A DNA stretch of 64,000 nucleotides from Nageia nagi (lineage: Eukaryota; Pinophyta), in assembly GCA_050084985.1 (NCBI GenBank), contig JBITNC010000002.1, positions 13,764,001-13,828,000 on the forward strand. Direction: 5' to 3'. The position numbers were made by a program, and so were the translations under genes. Below are positions 46,535-57,560 of the stretch, piece after piece. How positions within the stretch are numbered: the first letter of the stretch is position 1; every line of letters begins with the position of its first letter. The notes below the pieces were generated by a model, which saw only the letters and a program-made list of their open reading frames with translations, did not search any database and had not been told where the DNA came from.

Positions 46535-49500
46535 ATGGCCAGCAACACAAGCTCATCCATTCCCATTCCAGAGTTTGATGGCACTGACTATGGATATTGG
46601 AGCATCAAGATACAAACTTTGCTCATTGGCAAAGATTTGTGGGATGTTGTTGATGATGGCTATGTAGAGCCAGCAGATTGGAGCTCTCTTTCTGCAGAAG
46701 ATAAGAAAGCTATGAAGGAATGTAGGAGCAAGAACTCTCTTACCTTATCTCATCTCCAAGCAGCTCTTGATAGGAGAATTTTTCCAAGAATTGCAGGCTG
46801 CAAGATAGCCAAAGAGGCTTGGGTTGTGCTGAAGGTAGGATTCCAAGGGAGTGATCAAGTGAAGGAGGTAAAATTACAGACTCTAAGGATAGAATTTGAG
46901 AATTTAAAAATGAAGGATAGTGAAAAAGCTTTAGATTATTGTGTTAGAGTGAAAGATATTGTGAACAAAATGCTAACTCTAGGAGAAACCTTGGAGAAGG
47001 CCATTGTAATCAAAAAAATTTGAGATCTCTTACCAAGAAGTGGCATCACATTGCTGTGATATTGATGGAGAAAAAAGACCTCTCTCAAATGGAGATAGAT
47101 TCTCTCATTGGCTGCCTTATGTCTCATGAAGAAATGGTTGATGATGAACCAGTCCAATCCAATAAAGAGGAGAAAGCCTTTGCTGCAAAAGAAGGTGATT
47201 CTAGCTCAAATGGACAAGGTAGAGGCCAGCAAAGAGGGAGAGGTAGAGGTAGGCAAAGAGGAGGCCATTCCAACACAAGAGGAAGAGGTAGAAGCAATGG
47301 TGATAAGAGGAATGCTCAATGTTACTACTGCAACAAGTATGGGCATTATGAGAGGGAGTGTAGAGCAAAACAAGTGGTAAATGGTGATGGAAAAGTGGCA
47401 AATTATGGAGAGGAAGAAGAGTATGGTGAAACTCTCTTTCTTTCCATGGAGGAAACAACCAATATGGCTGAAACAAAACAAGAGGAGACTTGGTTGTTGG
47501 ACTCTGGATGTTCAAACCATATGACCAGTAAGGGGGAGCTACTTTCATCCATGGACCATTCCTACAAGTCAAGTATCAAGCTTGGCAATAATTTTGCAAT
47601 TGAGGTGGCTGGTAAAGGCATGCTTGAGGTGCCTACCAAGCATGGGATGAAGAATATGCACAATGTGTATCACACTCTGGATATGGCTCATAGTTTGTTG
47701 AGTATTAGGCAAATGTTGTAAAATAACTACAAGCTAGTTTTTGATGAGGGTAAGTGTAAAATTTTTGATAAGAACCATGGGCATAAGTTAGTTTCTACTG
47801 TTAAAATGTCTCCAAATCATTTATTCCCATTGAAACTTGGAAAAAAGGGGGAAAATATTCTTGCAAATGTGGCTGTTAAAGATGAGTCCTGGTTATGGCA
47901 TCTTAGATTTGGACATGTAAATTTCAGTAGTTTGAAACTATCTCATAAGCTAGTTCATGGTTTACCTCTTGTTGAAAATCCAAAATCAGTTTGTGAAAGT
48001 TATGTGTTGGGTAAGCAAACAAGGCAGAAATTTGATCATGGGAAAGCATGGAGGGCCTCATTCCCACTATAGTTGGTTCATACTGATTTATGTGGACCAA
48101 TGCAAAACAAAAGTCTTGGTATGAGTTCTTATTTTCTCACCTTCATTGATGATTTTAGTAGAATGTGTTGGGCCTATTTTTTGAAGCATAAAGATGAAGC
48201 ATTTGAGTTTTTTAAAGAATTCAAAGAGATGGTTGAGAATGAATGTGAACATAAGATTAAATGTGTGAGGAGTGATAGAGGAGGAGAGTATTCTTCTACT
48301 AATTTTTCTGAGTTTTGCAAGCAAAATGGCATCAAAAGATAGTTTACTACAACCTATACTCCTCAACAAAATGGTGTGGCAGAGAGGAAGAATAGAACTC
48401 TCATGGAGATGGCAAGATGTTTGATGTAATCCAAAAAATTGCATTACATGTATTGGGCTGAAGCGATCAAGATAGCAAACTACATCTTGAATAGGTGTTC
48501 CACTAGTGCTGTTGATGGCAAGACCCCCTATGAGGCTTGGTATGATAAGAAGCCTATTGTCCAGCATTTTAGAGTTTTTGGGTGTTTGGGATATGCTCAT
48601 GTGCCAAAGGAGCATAGAAAAAAGTTGGATGCAAAGAGTGAACCATGTGTGTTCATTGGATATAGTGATGAGAGTAAAGCATATAGGCTTTACAACCCCA
48701 AAACCAAGAAAATACTTGTCTCCCGGGATGTCATTTTTAAGGAGGGGAAAGTGTATGGAAAGCAGCAAAAATGCATTGTAGACATTGGAGGAGGAGTGAC
48801 CAGCCATGAAGATACTTCACAAGCAAAGAATATGCAGCCCAAGAGATCAAATTTTCTTCCAAACCTCCAAGTGGTGCCTCCAAGTCCTCCATCAAGTCCA
48901 TCTTAAAGCTCAACATCCACTCCAAGCTCACCTTCATGTGGTGGCTCTCCAAATGTGATCCAAGAAGTGATGAAGACCAAGAGAGGTAAAAGACACTTTC
49001 AAAACCATCCTCCTTCTCAAGTTTTAGATCAAAATTTCCATCAAAGATTAACAAGAAGTCAATTTCATGAAATGGAGAAGTTTGTTAAGCAATTTAGCAA
49101 TATGGAACTTGATGAGGATCCAAAGGGTGAGATGGTGAACTATGCTTTGTGTGCAGTCCAAAATACTAATATTTCTATTTTTGATCCATCTTGTTATGAG
49201 GAAGCTTGCACCAAAAATGTGTGGGTGAAGGCTATGCAAGAGGAGCTTCACTCCATAAATAAAAATGACACTTGGGAACTTTGTGAGTTGCATAAAGGAA
49301 AGAGATGTGTGGGCTCCAAGTGGGTCTACAAGACCAAGTAGAACAGTGATGGTACCATAGAGAGACACAAAGCAAGATTGGTTGCTAAAGGCTTCACACA
49401 AAAACATGGTGTAGACTTTGAAGAGACTTTTGCACCGGTTGCAAGGCAAGAAATAGTAAGGTTGCTCCTTTCAATGGCTGCCCAAAACCATTGGAGTGTC

Positions 49501-50667
49501 TACCACATGGATGTGAAGAGTGCATTCTTGAATGGTTACTTGGATGAAGAGGTTTTTGTACAGTAGCCTCAAAGTTTTCAAGTGCAAGGCAAAGAACATC
49601 ATGTGTACAAGCTCAAGAAGGCCTTGTATGGTCTTAAGAAAGCTCCAAGAGCTTGGTACACTTGCATAGATGGATACTTTCAGAATTTTGAACTCATGAG
49701 GAGCAAGAATGAGCCAACACTCTACATCAAGAGAGATGGTAATCAAAATTTACTTATTTCTCTTTATGTTGATGATTTGATATATATGGGAAGTGATCCC
49801 ATCTTGAACAACAAATTTAAGACTGATTTGATGAATGAGTTTGAAATGAAGGATTTGGGCCTTATGAGGTACTTTCTTGGCATGGAGGTCCACCAATGTC
49901 AAGAAGAGATTTTTGTTTGTCAAAGTAAATATGCAAGGGACATGCTTTCTAAGTATGGTATGATGAATTGTACTATTGTTCACAATCTTGTAGCTCATGG
50001 TGAGTTGCTTTGTAAGGATGATGGTGCTCTAAAAGTAAGTGTGACAGAATTTAGAAGCATAGTTGGCAGCCTTATGTTCCTTTGCAACACTAGGCCTGAT
50101 ATACAATTTGCTGTCTCTTTGGTATCTAGATACATGAATGATCTTTCTATTTTGCATTTGAAGGATGTAAAACACATTTTGAGGTATGTCAAAGGTACCA
50201 TTGGTTATGGTCTTCACTACTCTCATGTTGAAAAGTTTAAGCTTGTGGGTTTTAGTGACAGTGATTGGGGCAGCAATTTGGATGATAGGAAGTCCACTTC
50301 TGGGCAATGTTTCTCACTTGGTTCAGGAATGATAACATGGAGTTCTAAGAAGCAATCTATAGTTGCTCTCTCTTCTTGTGAGGCTAAGTATATAGCCCTC
50401 ACCATAGCTAGTGCACAACCATTATGGCTAAGGAAGCTACTTGATGAAATTGGTGAGAAACAACATGGACCAACAATTCTTTACTATGACAACCAAAGTG
50501 CCATTCAGTTGGCACACAATCCCATCCACCACAGCAGGTCAAAGCACTTCCAACTCAAGTACCACTTCATTCGTGACATGGTGGAGAAGGACCAAATTGA
50601 GCTTCACTATTGCAATACCAAGATCAACTTGGCTGATATTTTCACAAAAGGTGTTGTCAAATCTTAG
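46535..50667 (+). pseudogene. CO2 gag-pol polyprotein
   Basis: ATG 46535 (MASNTSSSIPIPEFDGTDYG). Gag has WSIKIQTLL and LQTLRIEFENLKM; an RGRG-rich stretch precedes the CCHC knuckle CYYCNKYGHYEREC (about 47320-47360). Protease is WLLDSGCSNHMT. In integrase, H..H is intact (HLRFGH), the C-C pair is CESY (second Cys to Tyr), and the D, D, E core is present (HTDLCGP; SDRGGEY; QNGVAERKNRT). RT has WSVYHMDVKSAFLNG and YVDDLIYMG. RNase H has SDSDWG and SSCEAKYIAL, ending FTKGVVKS. Breaks: a one-base frameshift near 47015 and stops at 47719, 48070, 48340, 48427, 48904, 49339 and 49564. The rest is in one frame, so decay is modest. Confidence 0.95.
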
Positions 50668-50720
50668 TATGTGATGCTCAGAGACTCCATGGTGAGTCCT
50701 CTTTGCATCAAGGGGGAAAA

Positions 50721-51091
50721 TGTAGACAACTCAGCACAGTTTAATGGGCTGCTATGATTGGAAGTTATGTAGTTGGTGGTTACAACAAGAATACGTTAAA
50801 ACTGTTTAAACTGATGAAGTAGTTAGGGAACAGATTGGACAATGTAACGTTTTGTATGCATTTTACTTGTATGTAGCTATGGTAGTGTAGTGGAGGTGAG
50901 CTAAAAATACTTTTTCGAATGAGTTCCAAATGAACTTTGAACGTGCTCCAGATGAACTCTGAACGTGCTCCAGATGAGCTCTAGATGAGCTCAAGAAGTG
51001 TTTATTGAAGCTCTAGGATGGTAATCTTGCTCCATGTTAATGCAATCTATTATTTGATGTTCCAATTTTGTGTAATGATCAAAATTCTTCA
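50721..51091 (+). repeat. CO2 3' LTR
   Basis: 371 bp, same ends as the 5' LTR. It is followed by ccatt 51092-51096. Confidence 0.95.
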
Positions 51092-51600
51092 CCATTATCT
51101 ACCAATGTTCTTTTTATTTCACATCCATCTATCATAGGTGTGATATACAAAGCTAAGCATTCATCAAGGAGTTCTTTACTAAGCTTTTCATAATTGTAAA
51201 AAGAGATTACATCACATTCTTTAATAGACCTAAGATTTTTAGAAAACATGGTAGTAGACATATTTGTAGGGACTATTTCTTTTTTATGTAAAGAGTGTAA
51301 TATCTCCCTATGTGTATCAGATGTGGATAAAAGATCATACAAACTAATCTTGATAGGGGTAGTTTTCAATTGCTTAATCATATTATATGTTTTTGGATCA
51401 GGTGGGAAGCAAACCTTTTCTATAGTAACCAGATTTGGATCATGTCTTGGATGCCCTCTTTGTAACCTAATATAAACCTCTTTATCAACTAAAACTATAT
51501 TCACTTTCATTCCTTGATCTAAATCTATCTGATCAATTTGATATTTCCCTTGAGCAATAAGATCTAAAATTATTTCCTCCAATACTTTGTAAAAATTCAT
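51092..51600 (-). pseudogene. GY3 gag C-terminus to protease N-terminus
   Basis: Open for 169 codons up to the CO2 junction: ISLYDLLSTSDTHREILHSL and VISFYNYEKLSKELLDECLA, then IKRTLVDNG at the junction. With CO2 and one ccatt removed the frame runs VDNG|STINI, the retropepsin active-site motif (D-x-G-S..N). The family usually has D-[TDE]-G; Asn is probably a G-to-A change. Confidence 0.8.
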
Positions 51601-52650
51601 AGCATGACCCTTTCTTCAATGATATGTATAATAAGCATCATATTTTCCCATAGGAATGTTATCATCTTATGTTGTTTTCTCTAATACCTCATTTCATTAG
51701 ATCTCTCATAATAAACCTTGGTTGAACTGGAAAAGTATACCTTATGTCTCTTGTGGTAGCTGATCTTGTTAATTTAGGTGGAGAAGTAGGTGTATTATCC
51801 ATATGCACTATATTTTCTTCTTTCTTTGTATATGTCCTTTGATTCTCCTTAGTGTAAGGAGTATATGTGTACTTGAGATCCCCTAGCTCAAGAAAAAATT
51901 TCTCATTTTACAACAATTCTTATACTAATACCCCAAATCTAACATTCTTGTTAATTAGAGCATGCAAGTTCATGATTGCCATGATAGAATCTCTAAATAT
52001 ATCATAAATTTCATTTTTTTCTAATTTAATTTGAATATATTGCCATACCTTTTTAAACCATAGATTATACTTCTCTAGGGTTTCATTATTTCCTTGATGC
52101 ATTGCACATAACTTTGTAATGGTTCCTTGCTCTTTAATATTATGCTTGTATTGACCTATACATAATTTGACCAATGACTTGAATAAATTAATTGAACCCC
52201 CTAGAAAATTATATAACTATTAACTAGCATCATCTTTTGGACTAATTGAGAAGAATTTGGCCATCAACTTCTCTTCTAAACCTAATTTCAACAAGTAGTC
52301 CTGCTAAAAGCTGATAAGATGTTGCTTTGGGTCTTATTCAACACTAAACATCTTGAACTTGGGGGCCTTGTGCTAGGGTGGTAGGGCATAATTACGGATA
52401 TCATCTAATAAGGGTGAGGAGAATACACCATCATAATCTTTTTCATTTTTCTAGAGTCTCTTGTTATTCTCAAGATTGGTTATTCTTGTAGGTGTGATAA
52501 GATTTGGTATCATCAATGAACTACCAAAAATTTTTAATGTATTTATCTCTCTTGGTAATTCATCCAATCATTTATTGAAATTTTCAATCAATTTTTTCAT
52601 TTTCATACCATAGGTGGTCTAAAATAGTCTATGAACACCAATGATGGTGT
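51601..52650 (-). pseudogene. GY3 gag
   Basis: Capsid-like domain with APKFKMFSVE, AKFFSISPKDDA, VKLCIGQYKHNIKEQGTI, LCAMHQGNNETLEKYNLWFK. This aligns through its length with GY2 gag (EPKFSKFNGG, AKFFPQSLEGDA, QYKHNIKKEVML, LCAIKQGNDEQLDKFVVRFK). Several stops are present, and the knuckle region near 51620-51680 is degraded. Confidence 0.8.
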
Positions 52651-52700
52651 TGATTAGTTACAAAATTCATATGAGATCTTATCGATATGGCAAGATAAAT

Positions 52701-52720
52701 CAAAATAGTTAGGTACACCA
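52701..52720 (-). promoter_or_regulatory. GY3 primer binding site
   Basis: TGGTGTACCTAACTATTTTG on the element strand, 3 nt after the 5' LTR. Confidence 0.65.
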
Positions 52721-52723
52721 AAA

Positions 52724-53357
52724 TGTAGACTTAAAATAGTGCATATATGATAAATTGATGCACTATTTATGTACAATATGTAATTTAAATATATATGAGA
52801 AATATGGCATCAAATGAACATGATAATCAATGTACCTTTATCACATGAACATGATCCTCAAATAATAGAAATTATTCATCAATCACCACAATGTACCATA
52901 AGACATGTATGCCTCTAATGCCCTAAGATAGCATGTCATTAATTGCATGGGATAAGTAGATCTACAAATGTAATAAATGATATGTGAAAGTGAAGTAAAG
53001 GGTTTAATAGATCTATGTAGAGGTGGTATTACAAAATATTAATTTGGTATTATATAGTGATCTTGCATGTTTTGGTATCTCTTTCTTGATATTTTTGATG
53101 CCCTTGGATGATGTCATTTGCATTTCCTTTGATATTCTTTTATAGCAACATCTTGATCCTCTTTGATTTTTGGTATCATTCCATATTATATTATCTATGG
53201 TGTCTTTCTTGATATTTGAAATCCTTTACATCACATAATGGTCCATTACATTGATTACATTGCCTTGGATATATTTTGATCCCTTTTTATAATAAATATC
53301 CTTGATGCTATAAAATGAATTATTTAATAAATACTAATTCTTTTTTAGGCATTTATA
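52724..53357 (-). repeat. GY3 5' LTR
   Basis: About 634-bp direct repeat of 39820-40439 (plus strand tgtagacttaaaatagtgc ... gcatttata). Confidence 0.85.
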
Positions 53358-53362
53358 GATAC

Positions 53363-53553
53363 ACAAGTATTTATCTTACACTTGATTGCATACATTTAGT
53401 GCATGCTTTCATTTTGTATCTTGATATCAATACAACCCTAGTTCTATCACTGCTTTATCATTCTTTATTTCTTATTTATTCATGTATGTTTTATTTAGGT
53501 TAAATAGCTTAGATATTTTATACTTAAATATATATATGTATTTAGTTCATTTA
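53363..53553. other. GY4 leader or flanking DNA
   Basis: No coding signal. It lies between GY3 and the presumed GY4 gag start. Confidence 0.4.
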
Positions 53554-53942
53554 TGCCAAAATCGTAAGTGTACCAAAACATATATCAACATATTGGCACC
53601 CATATGTTTATAGCATTTCTTTCTCTTAATTAGGGTTAGAATAAGAGTGCTTTCAAACCTACTTTAAAATTATACCATAATGTTAAACATATTAAGGGTT
53701 TTGTTCACACATTATATTCCAAAGGAATTTTATGTTACTAGTAATGAAAATGTAAGTATTTCTTGTACACCTACTAATCTTGTAGCTAAAAAATCTTCTA
53801 CATGAATAAATATTGGTAAACCAAAGGTTGTTCAACAATGGAGTGAGAAAATTTATATAAAATAACCATTTATAGATGTACATGGATAAATAACCAAAGA
53901 TTATAGCAAAAGTCCTTCAAATAAAGAGAGCTTTTTAGAAAG
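53554..53942 (+). pseudogene. GY4 gag, 5' part (plus-strand gypsy element)
   Basis: A possible start ATG at 53554 (MPKS, then a TAA). Decayed text follows: NENVSISCTPTNLVAKKSST, KPKVVQQWSEKIY, KDYSKSPSNKESFLE. The last frame runs on at 61119 (FLE|SSDSSTKIVN) when CO3 and one gaaag copy are removed. It contains several stops. Confidence 0.55.
53938..53942. repeat. TSD gaaag, left flank of CO3
   Basis: Repeated exactly at 61119-61123. Confidence 0.88.
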
Positions 53943-54154
53943 TATTAGAAATGAACAAGAGAGATATTCTATTTATATGAAAATGAGTTTAAATACAAGT
54001 ATATTCAGGAGTTACATTTTCATACAATAATGGACTCCATATAAGAAACCCTAAATATTAAAGTGGGATAAAATGATAGTAAATAATACTTAATGTATTA
54101 TTTATCTTACATTATTTAGATAACTAATGTGTTAATTTATTATTTATTCTAATA
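53943..54154 (-). repeat. CO3 3' LTR
   Basis: 212-bp repeat of 60922-61118, next to CCCCCT on the plus strand (the polypurine tract AGGGGG on the element strand, 54155-54160). Confidence 0.85.
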
Positions 54155-54160
54155 CCCCCT

Positions 54161-55737
54161 ATAATACATTAGGTCTTCCAAGGACATAAGAGGAAGCTTT
54201 GAAAGTATTCAAACTTTTCACTATTAAGAGATTTGGTGAAGACATGCACAATTTGCTTCTTCATGGAAATATAATGGAGCTGGATGTTGTGTAGTAAAAT
54301 ATATTCTTGAATGAATTACACTTGTATCTCAATGTGTTTGGTGCACTCATAAAAATAAGAATTTTGAACAAATTTTAATACACCTTGATTGTCACAATAC
54401 AAAATAGTAGACTTCTTCTATGGAATTCTAATGTATGTCAAAATGCTATGAAACCATATTACTTCACAAGCAATATTAGTAGCAATATGATAATTTAACT
54501 CTATGGTAAACCTAGATGTGATTCTTTGTTACTTGATACCCCATGAAATCTATCTATATTTAAGGAAGAATATGTATCCTATCATTTACCTTTTATCATC
54601 CATGGATACTCCATAATATTCATTTGTGTATCTAGATAAGATGAACTTATTTCTCTTCATGTACTCTAGGCCATAACTATTAGCGCTATAGATGTATCTC
54701 AAAATATGCTTTGTTAGGATCTAGTGGGCCTTCTTTGGTTCATGCATGAATCATGAAATATAGCTAATAGCATATCAAATATATGACCTAGCATATGCTA
54801 GCTAAATTAAACCTCCAAACAACTGATGATAGAGATTTGTATTTATTGGTGGAGAATAGTCATGGCATGAAAAATGTAAATTAGGTTAAACTAACATGGA
54901 CATAAATTAGCAACTATCATCCTAAATTTCTCTAACAACTTCTTAGTGTACTTCATATGTGAAAACAATATCTAGTCTTGCATCTTCCAAACCTCCAATC
55001 CAAGGAAATAGTAAAGTAAACCAAGGTTAGTCATATCAAATGATATTTTAAGGTCTTATTTGTAAGATGTGATCAACTCCTCAATGATGTTTATGATAAC
55101 TAGATCATTGACATATACTACAACTATGACAATCTCCCCCTCATGTTATCAAAGGTAGAGTTTAGGATCATGTAGACTCCTATTAAAGTCATGTTGTAGT
55201 ATATGGAAAATAATTTTCATGTACCAAGATCATGGAGCTTGTTTTAAGTCTATTAAACACTTAATCAATCTACACACTTTTATTTTTTATAGATAAATCA
55301 TAAATATTTTAGGTTGCTACATGTAGACTTCTTCCTCTAGATATTCATTTAGAAAGGTATTTTTCATATCTATTTGGAGGACCTTCTAGCAAAATTAACC
55401 TACCATTGTAAAAGTAATTATGATGGTATTCATTTTGACTATGGGAGAAAAATTCTCCTCATAATCAATACCTTCTTATTGAGTATAACCTTTGGAAATG
55501 AGTCACTCCTTTTTCTTATCAAGTGTACCATCAACTTTGTACTTGGTTTTTAACACCCATTTGTATCTAATGGCTTTCTTCCCTAGTCGAAGATCTACTA
55601 ACTTCCATGTACCATGTTCCATCAGTGCATCATATTTAGCTTGTATGGATGAATTCTAATTTGGTATCCCAATAGCTTCATGAACTATTTTAAGTTCAAG
55701 TGTATTCATAACTATGCTCATCAATTCTAAGTTCATG
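54161..55737 (-). pseudogene. CO3 RT and RNase H
   Basis: From the C-terminus: VHVFTKSLNSEKFEYFQ near 54200-54250 (the family's ADIFTKPL..). RNase H remnants around 54440-54700 and RT active site YVNDLVIINII at 55085-55115, where the first Asp of YVDD is Asn, follow. Further upstream VVYV-, KKEW.LISK- and GYTQ-like text runs to 55500, with many stops. The linker segment LELMSIVMNTLELKIVHEAI joins across the CACTA insertion. Confidence 0.75.
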
Positions 55738-56865
55738 CACTACTACCTTAAACCTAATTTGCATCTTTTTTGTGTTAGGATACTTTGTTATTTTTTTTAA
55801 TTTTTTTCACATTTTTCAATACAATTTATAACATAAACTATCATGCCAAAATTTGTGTCAAATTTTACATCCTTTTTGGAGCAATTTTTGCATCCTTAAA
55901 GCCAATTTTTTCATCATTTTTTAGAATTTGCATCAATTTTTATGTCAAAATGTCATTATTTACATCAATTTTTGTGTTAAATTTTTATAAATTGAATTAA
56001 TTTTTGAATCAATTTTCAAAATAAAATATCATATAAATGTATATATTTTAATTATGTGAGATTTAAAAAAATAGTAGGCTCAAAATGATATCTAGATCAA
56101 AAGTTACAGCCTCTGCAATGTACATCATTTTTATTAGGTCTTTGGGGTAATGAAATAGGTCCATTAAACTAGTTCAAGAATGGGGTAAATGTTTAGGCTT
56201 TAAAATTTTAAATTTATTATATATTATTTTCCTAAATAATATAGTAAGGTTTTTATCATTATTTTCCATTTCTTGTTGCCTACTTCTTTTTCAACCTTCG
56301 AAGGAGTTTTCTTTTCTGCAACTATGGGCTTATTCTCCTTTTTCTTTTTTGTAACTATGGAGTTTTTTTTTTTTTTTCTATGGGCTTATTCTCTATGGGC
56401 TTCTTCTCTTCCTTAGGTGCGATAGCTATAATTGAAACTTGAAAACTAAGGAAGAAAAAAATTAGTTAAAGTATATGAAATGTAAGGATTATAGGGAGGG
56501 TTTGTTGATATATATAGATAGAAGAGGGTATTTGGCTATTGGGTAATCACTTTTGGCATAGATGGATTGTGAAAAGAATGTGAGCCATATATTGGTTGAT
56601 TTATGAATAGAAAAAATGTGTTTAATGTTTTTTTTAGTGAAATGTGACACAAAATTTGTGTCAAAATTTATGTTAGAATTTGCATCAAAATTTATGTTGG
56701 ATTTTGCATTGAAATTTATGTCAGAAATTGAGTCGAAAAAAGTGAAAAAATGGAAAAAAATAAAATGAATCATATCAATTTAGGAGGATGAAAATTAACA
56801 TTGGTTTTTATTTTTCATATATTAAGATGCAAAAAAGGATGCAAATTGACCTTTTGGTAGTAGTG
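55738..56865. mobile_element. CACTA (En/Spm) non-autonomous element nested in CO3
   Basis: Ends cactactacc at 55738 and ggtagtagtg at 56865, inverted, with a further matching inner stretch aatttgcatc/gatgcaaatt. Subterminal sequences at both ends are full of repeats of the atttgtgtcaaaattta kind, as CACTA transposase-binding regions are. Removing it together with one tca (left 55733-55735, right 56866-56868) and two extra bases tg restores the CO3 frame (CEEV|NLELMS). The 1.1 kb has no transposase. Confidence 0.8.
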
Positions 56866-56868
56866 TCA

Positions 56869-57560
56869 CTTCCTCACAAGCCATGCTCCATATCTTTACT
56901 CTGGAAGTCAAAGTGTTTAGTGGAGCACTCAAGTTTGAATCCAATAGTTTCCTCTGGTACCACTTAGGTATTATAATATTTTAATATGGAAAATTCATAA
57001 CTAGAGCTTATATTTCATCATCATAATTGATAATGGGACCACTGTTAGGTTCAAGTACCTCTGCATTTATACTAGCTAAAGATTCACTAGTCTAATTAAA
57101 GATTACATTTTTAGTGATATAATTCTTTCAAGTAGTAAGGTACATGAGTCTATAGGCTTTGGATTCACTATCATACCCAAGAAGAATGTACCTCTTTGAT
57201 TTTTCATCAATATTCTTCCTTTGCTCTTTAGCAATATGTATGTAGGAAGTATAACCAAACACTCAAAGATGTGAGATATCAGATCGCTCTCTTGACCATG
57301 CTTCTTCATTTTTCATCCTATCAAGAGCATTTGTAGGTACCCTATTGAGTTGATATATAAAAATATTTACTACTCTATCCCATAAAATTCCATCCATTTT
57401 TACATCTTTCAACATGGTTCTTGCTATTTCAATAATGGTTTGATTTCATCTTCCAAAAACTCCATTTTTCTATGGTGTGTAAGATGTGGTTGATTGTCAT
57501 CAAATTCTATGTTGCTTAAATAATGTAGAGAACTCATTTGATAGGTATTCTCCCCCTCAA
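56869..57560 (-). pseudogene. CO3 integrase C-terminal part and linker
   Basis: QTIIEIARTMLKDVKMDG near 57400-57450 (family: ..NRTIVEMARTML), ALDRMKNEEAWSRE, HIFECLVILPTYI, and a FLGMIVNPKPIDSCTLL shell. This is the typical copia integrase C-terminus followed by the RT linker, with several stops. Confidence 0.7.

Larger units (their letters stand above)
46068..51091 (+). mobile_element. CO2: full-length 5.0-kb Ty1/copia retrotransposon
   Basis: 371-bp LTRs at 46068-46438 and 50721-51091, exact TSD ccatt, PBS tggtatcagagcttt at 46441 and purine tract aagggggaaaa at 50710-50720. One polyprotein with gag, protease, integrase, RT and RNase H in copia order. LTRs differ at about 34 sites (9%), with a single transversion seen by eye. 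Confidence 0.97.
39820..53357 (-). mobile_element. GY3: decayed Tat-like Ty3/gypsy element interrupted by CO2
   Basis: LTRs at 39820-40439 and 52724-53357 match along most of their length. Flanks are ggtac (39815-39819) and gatac (53358-53362), a 5-bp TSD with one transition. Without CO2 it is about 8.5 kb, with gag, protease, linker, RT, RNase H, second RNase H and integrase in minus-strand order. No PMD gene or post-integrase ORF is seen. Its gag is the closest relative here of GY2 gag. Confidence 0.88.

Noticed and set aside
48088-48807. 239-codon minus-strand ORF inside CO2
   Set aside because: It is the shadow of the integrase-coding strand, which has clear catalytic motifs in the plus frame.
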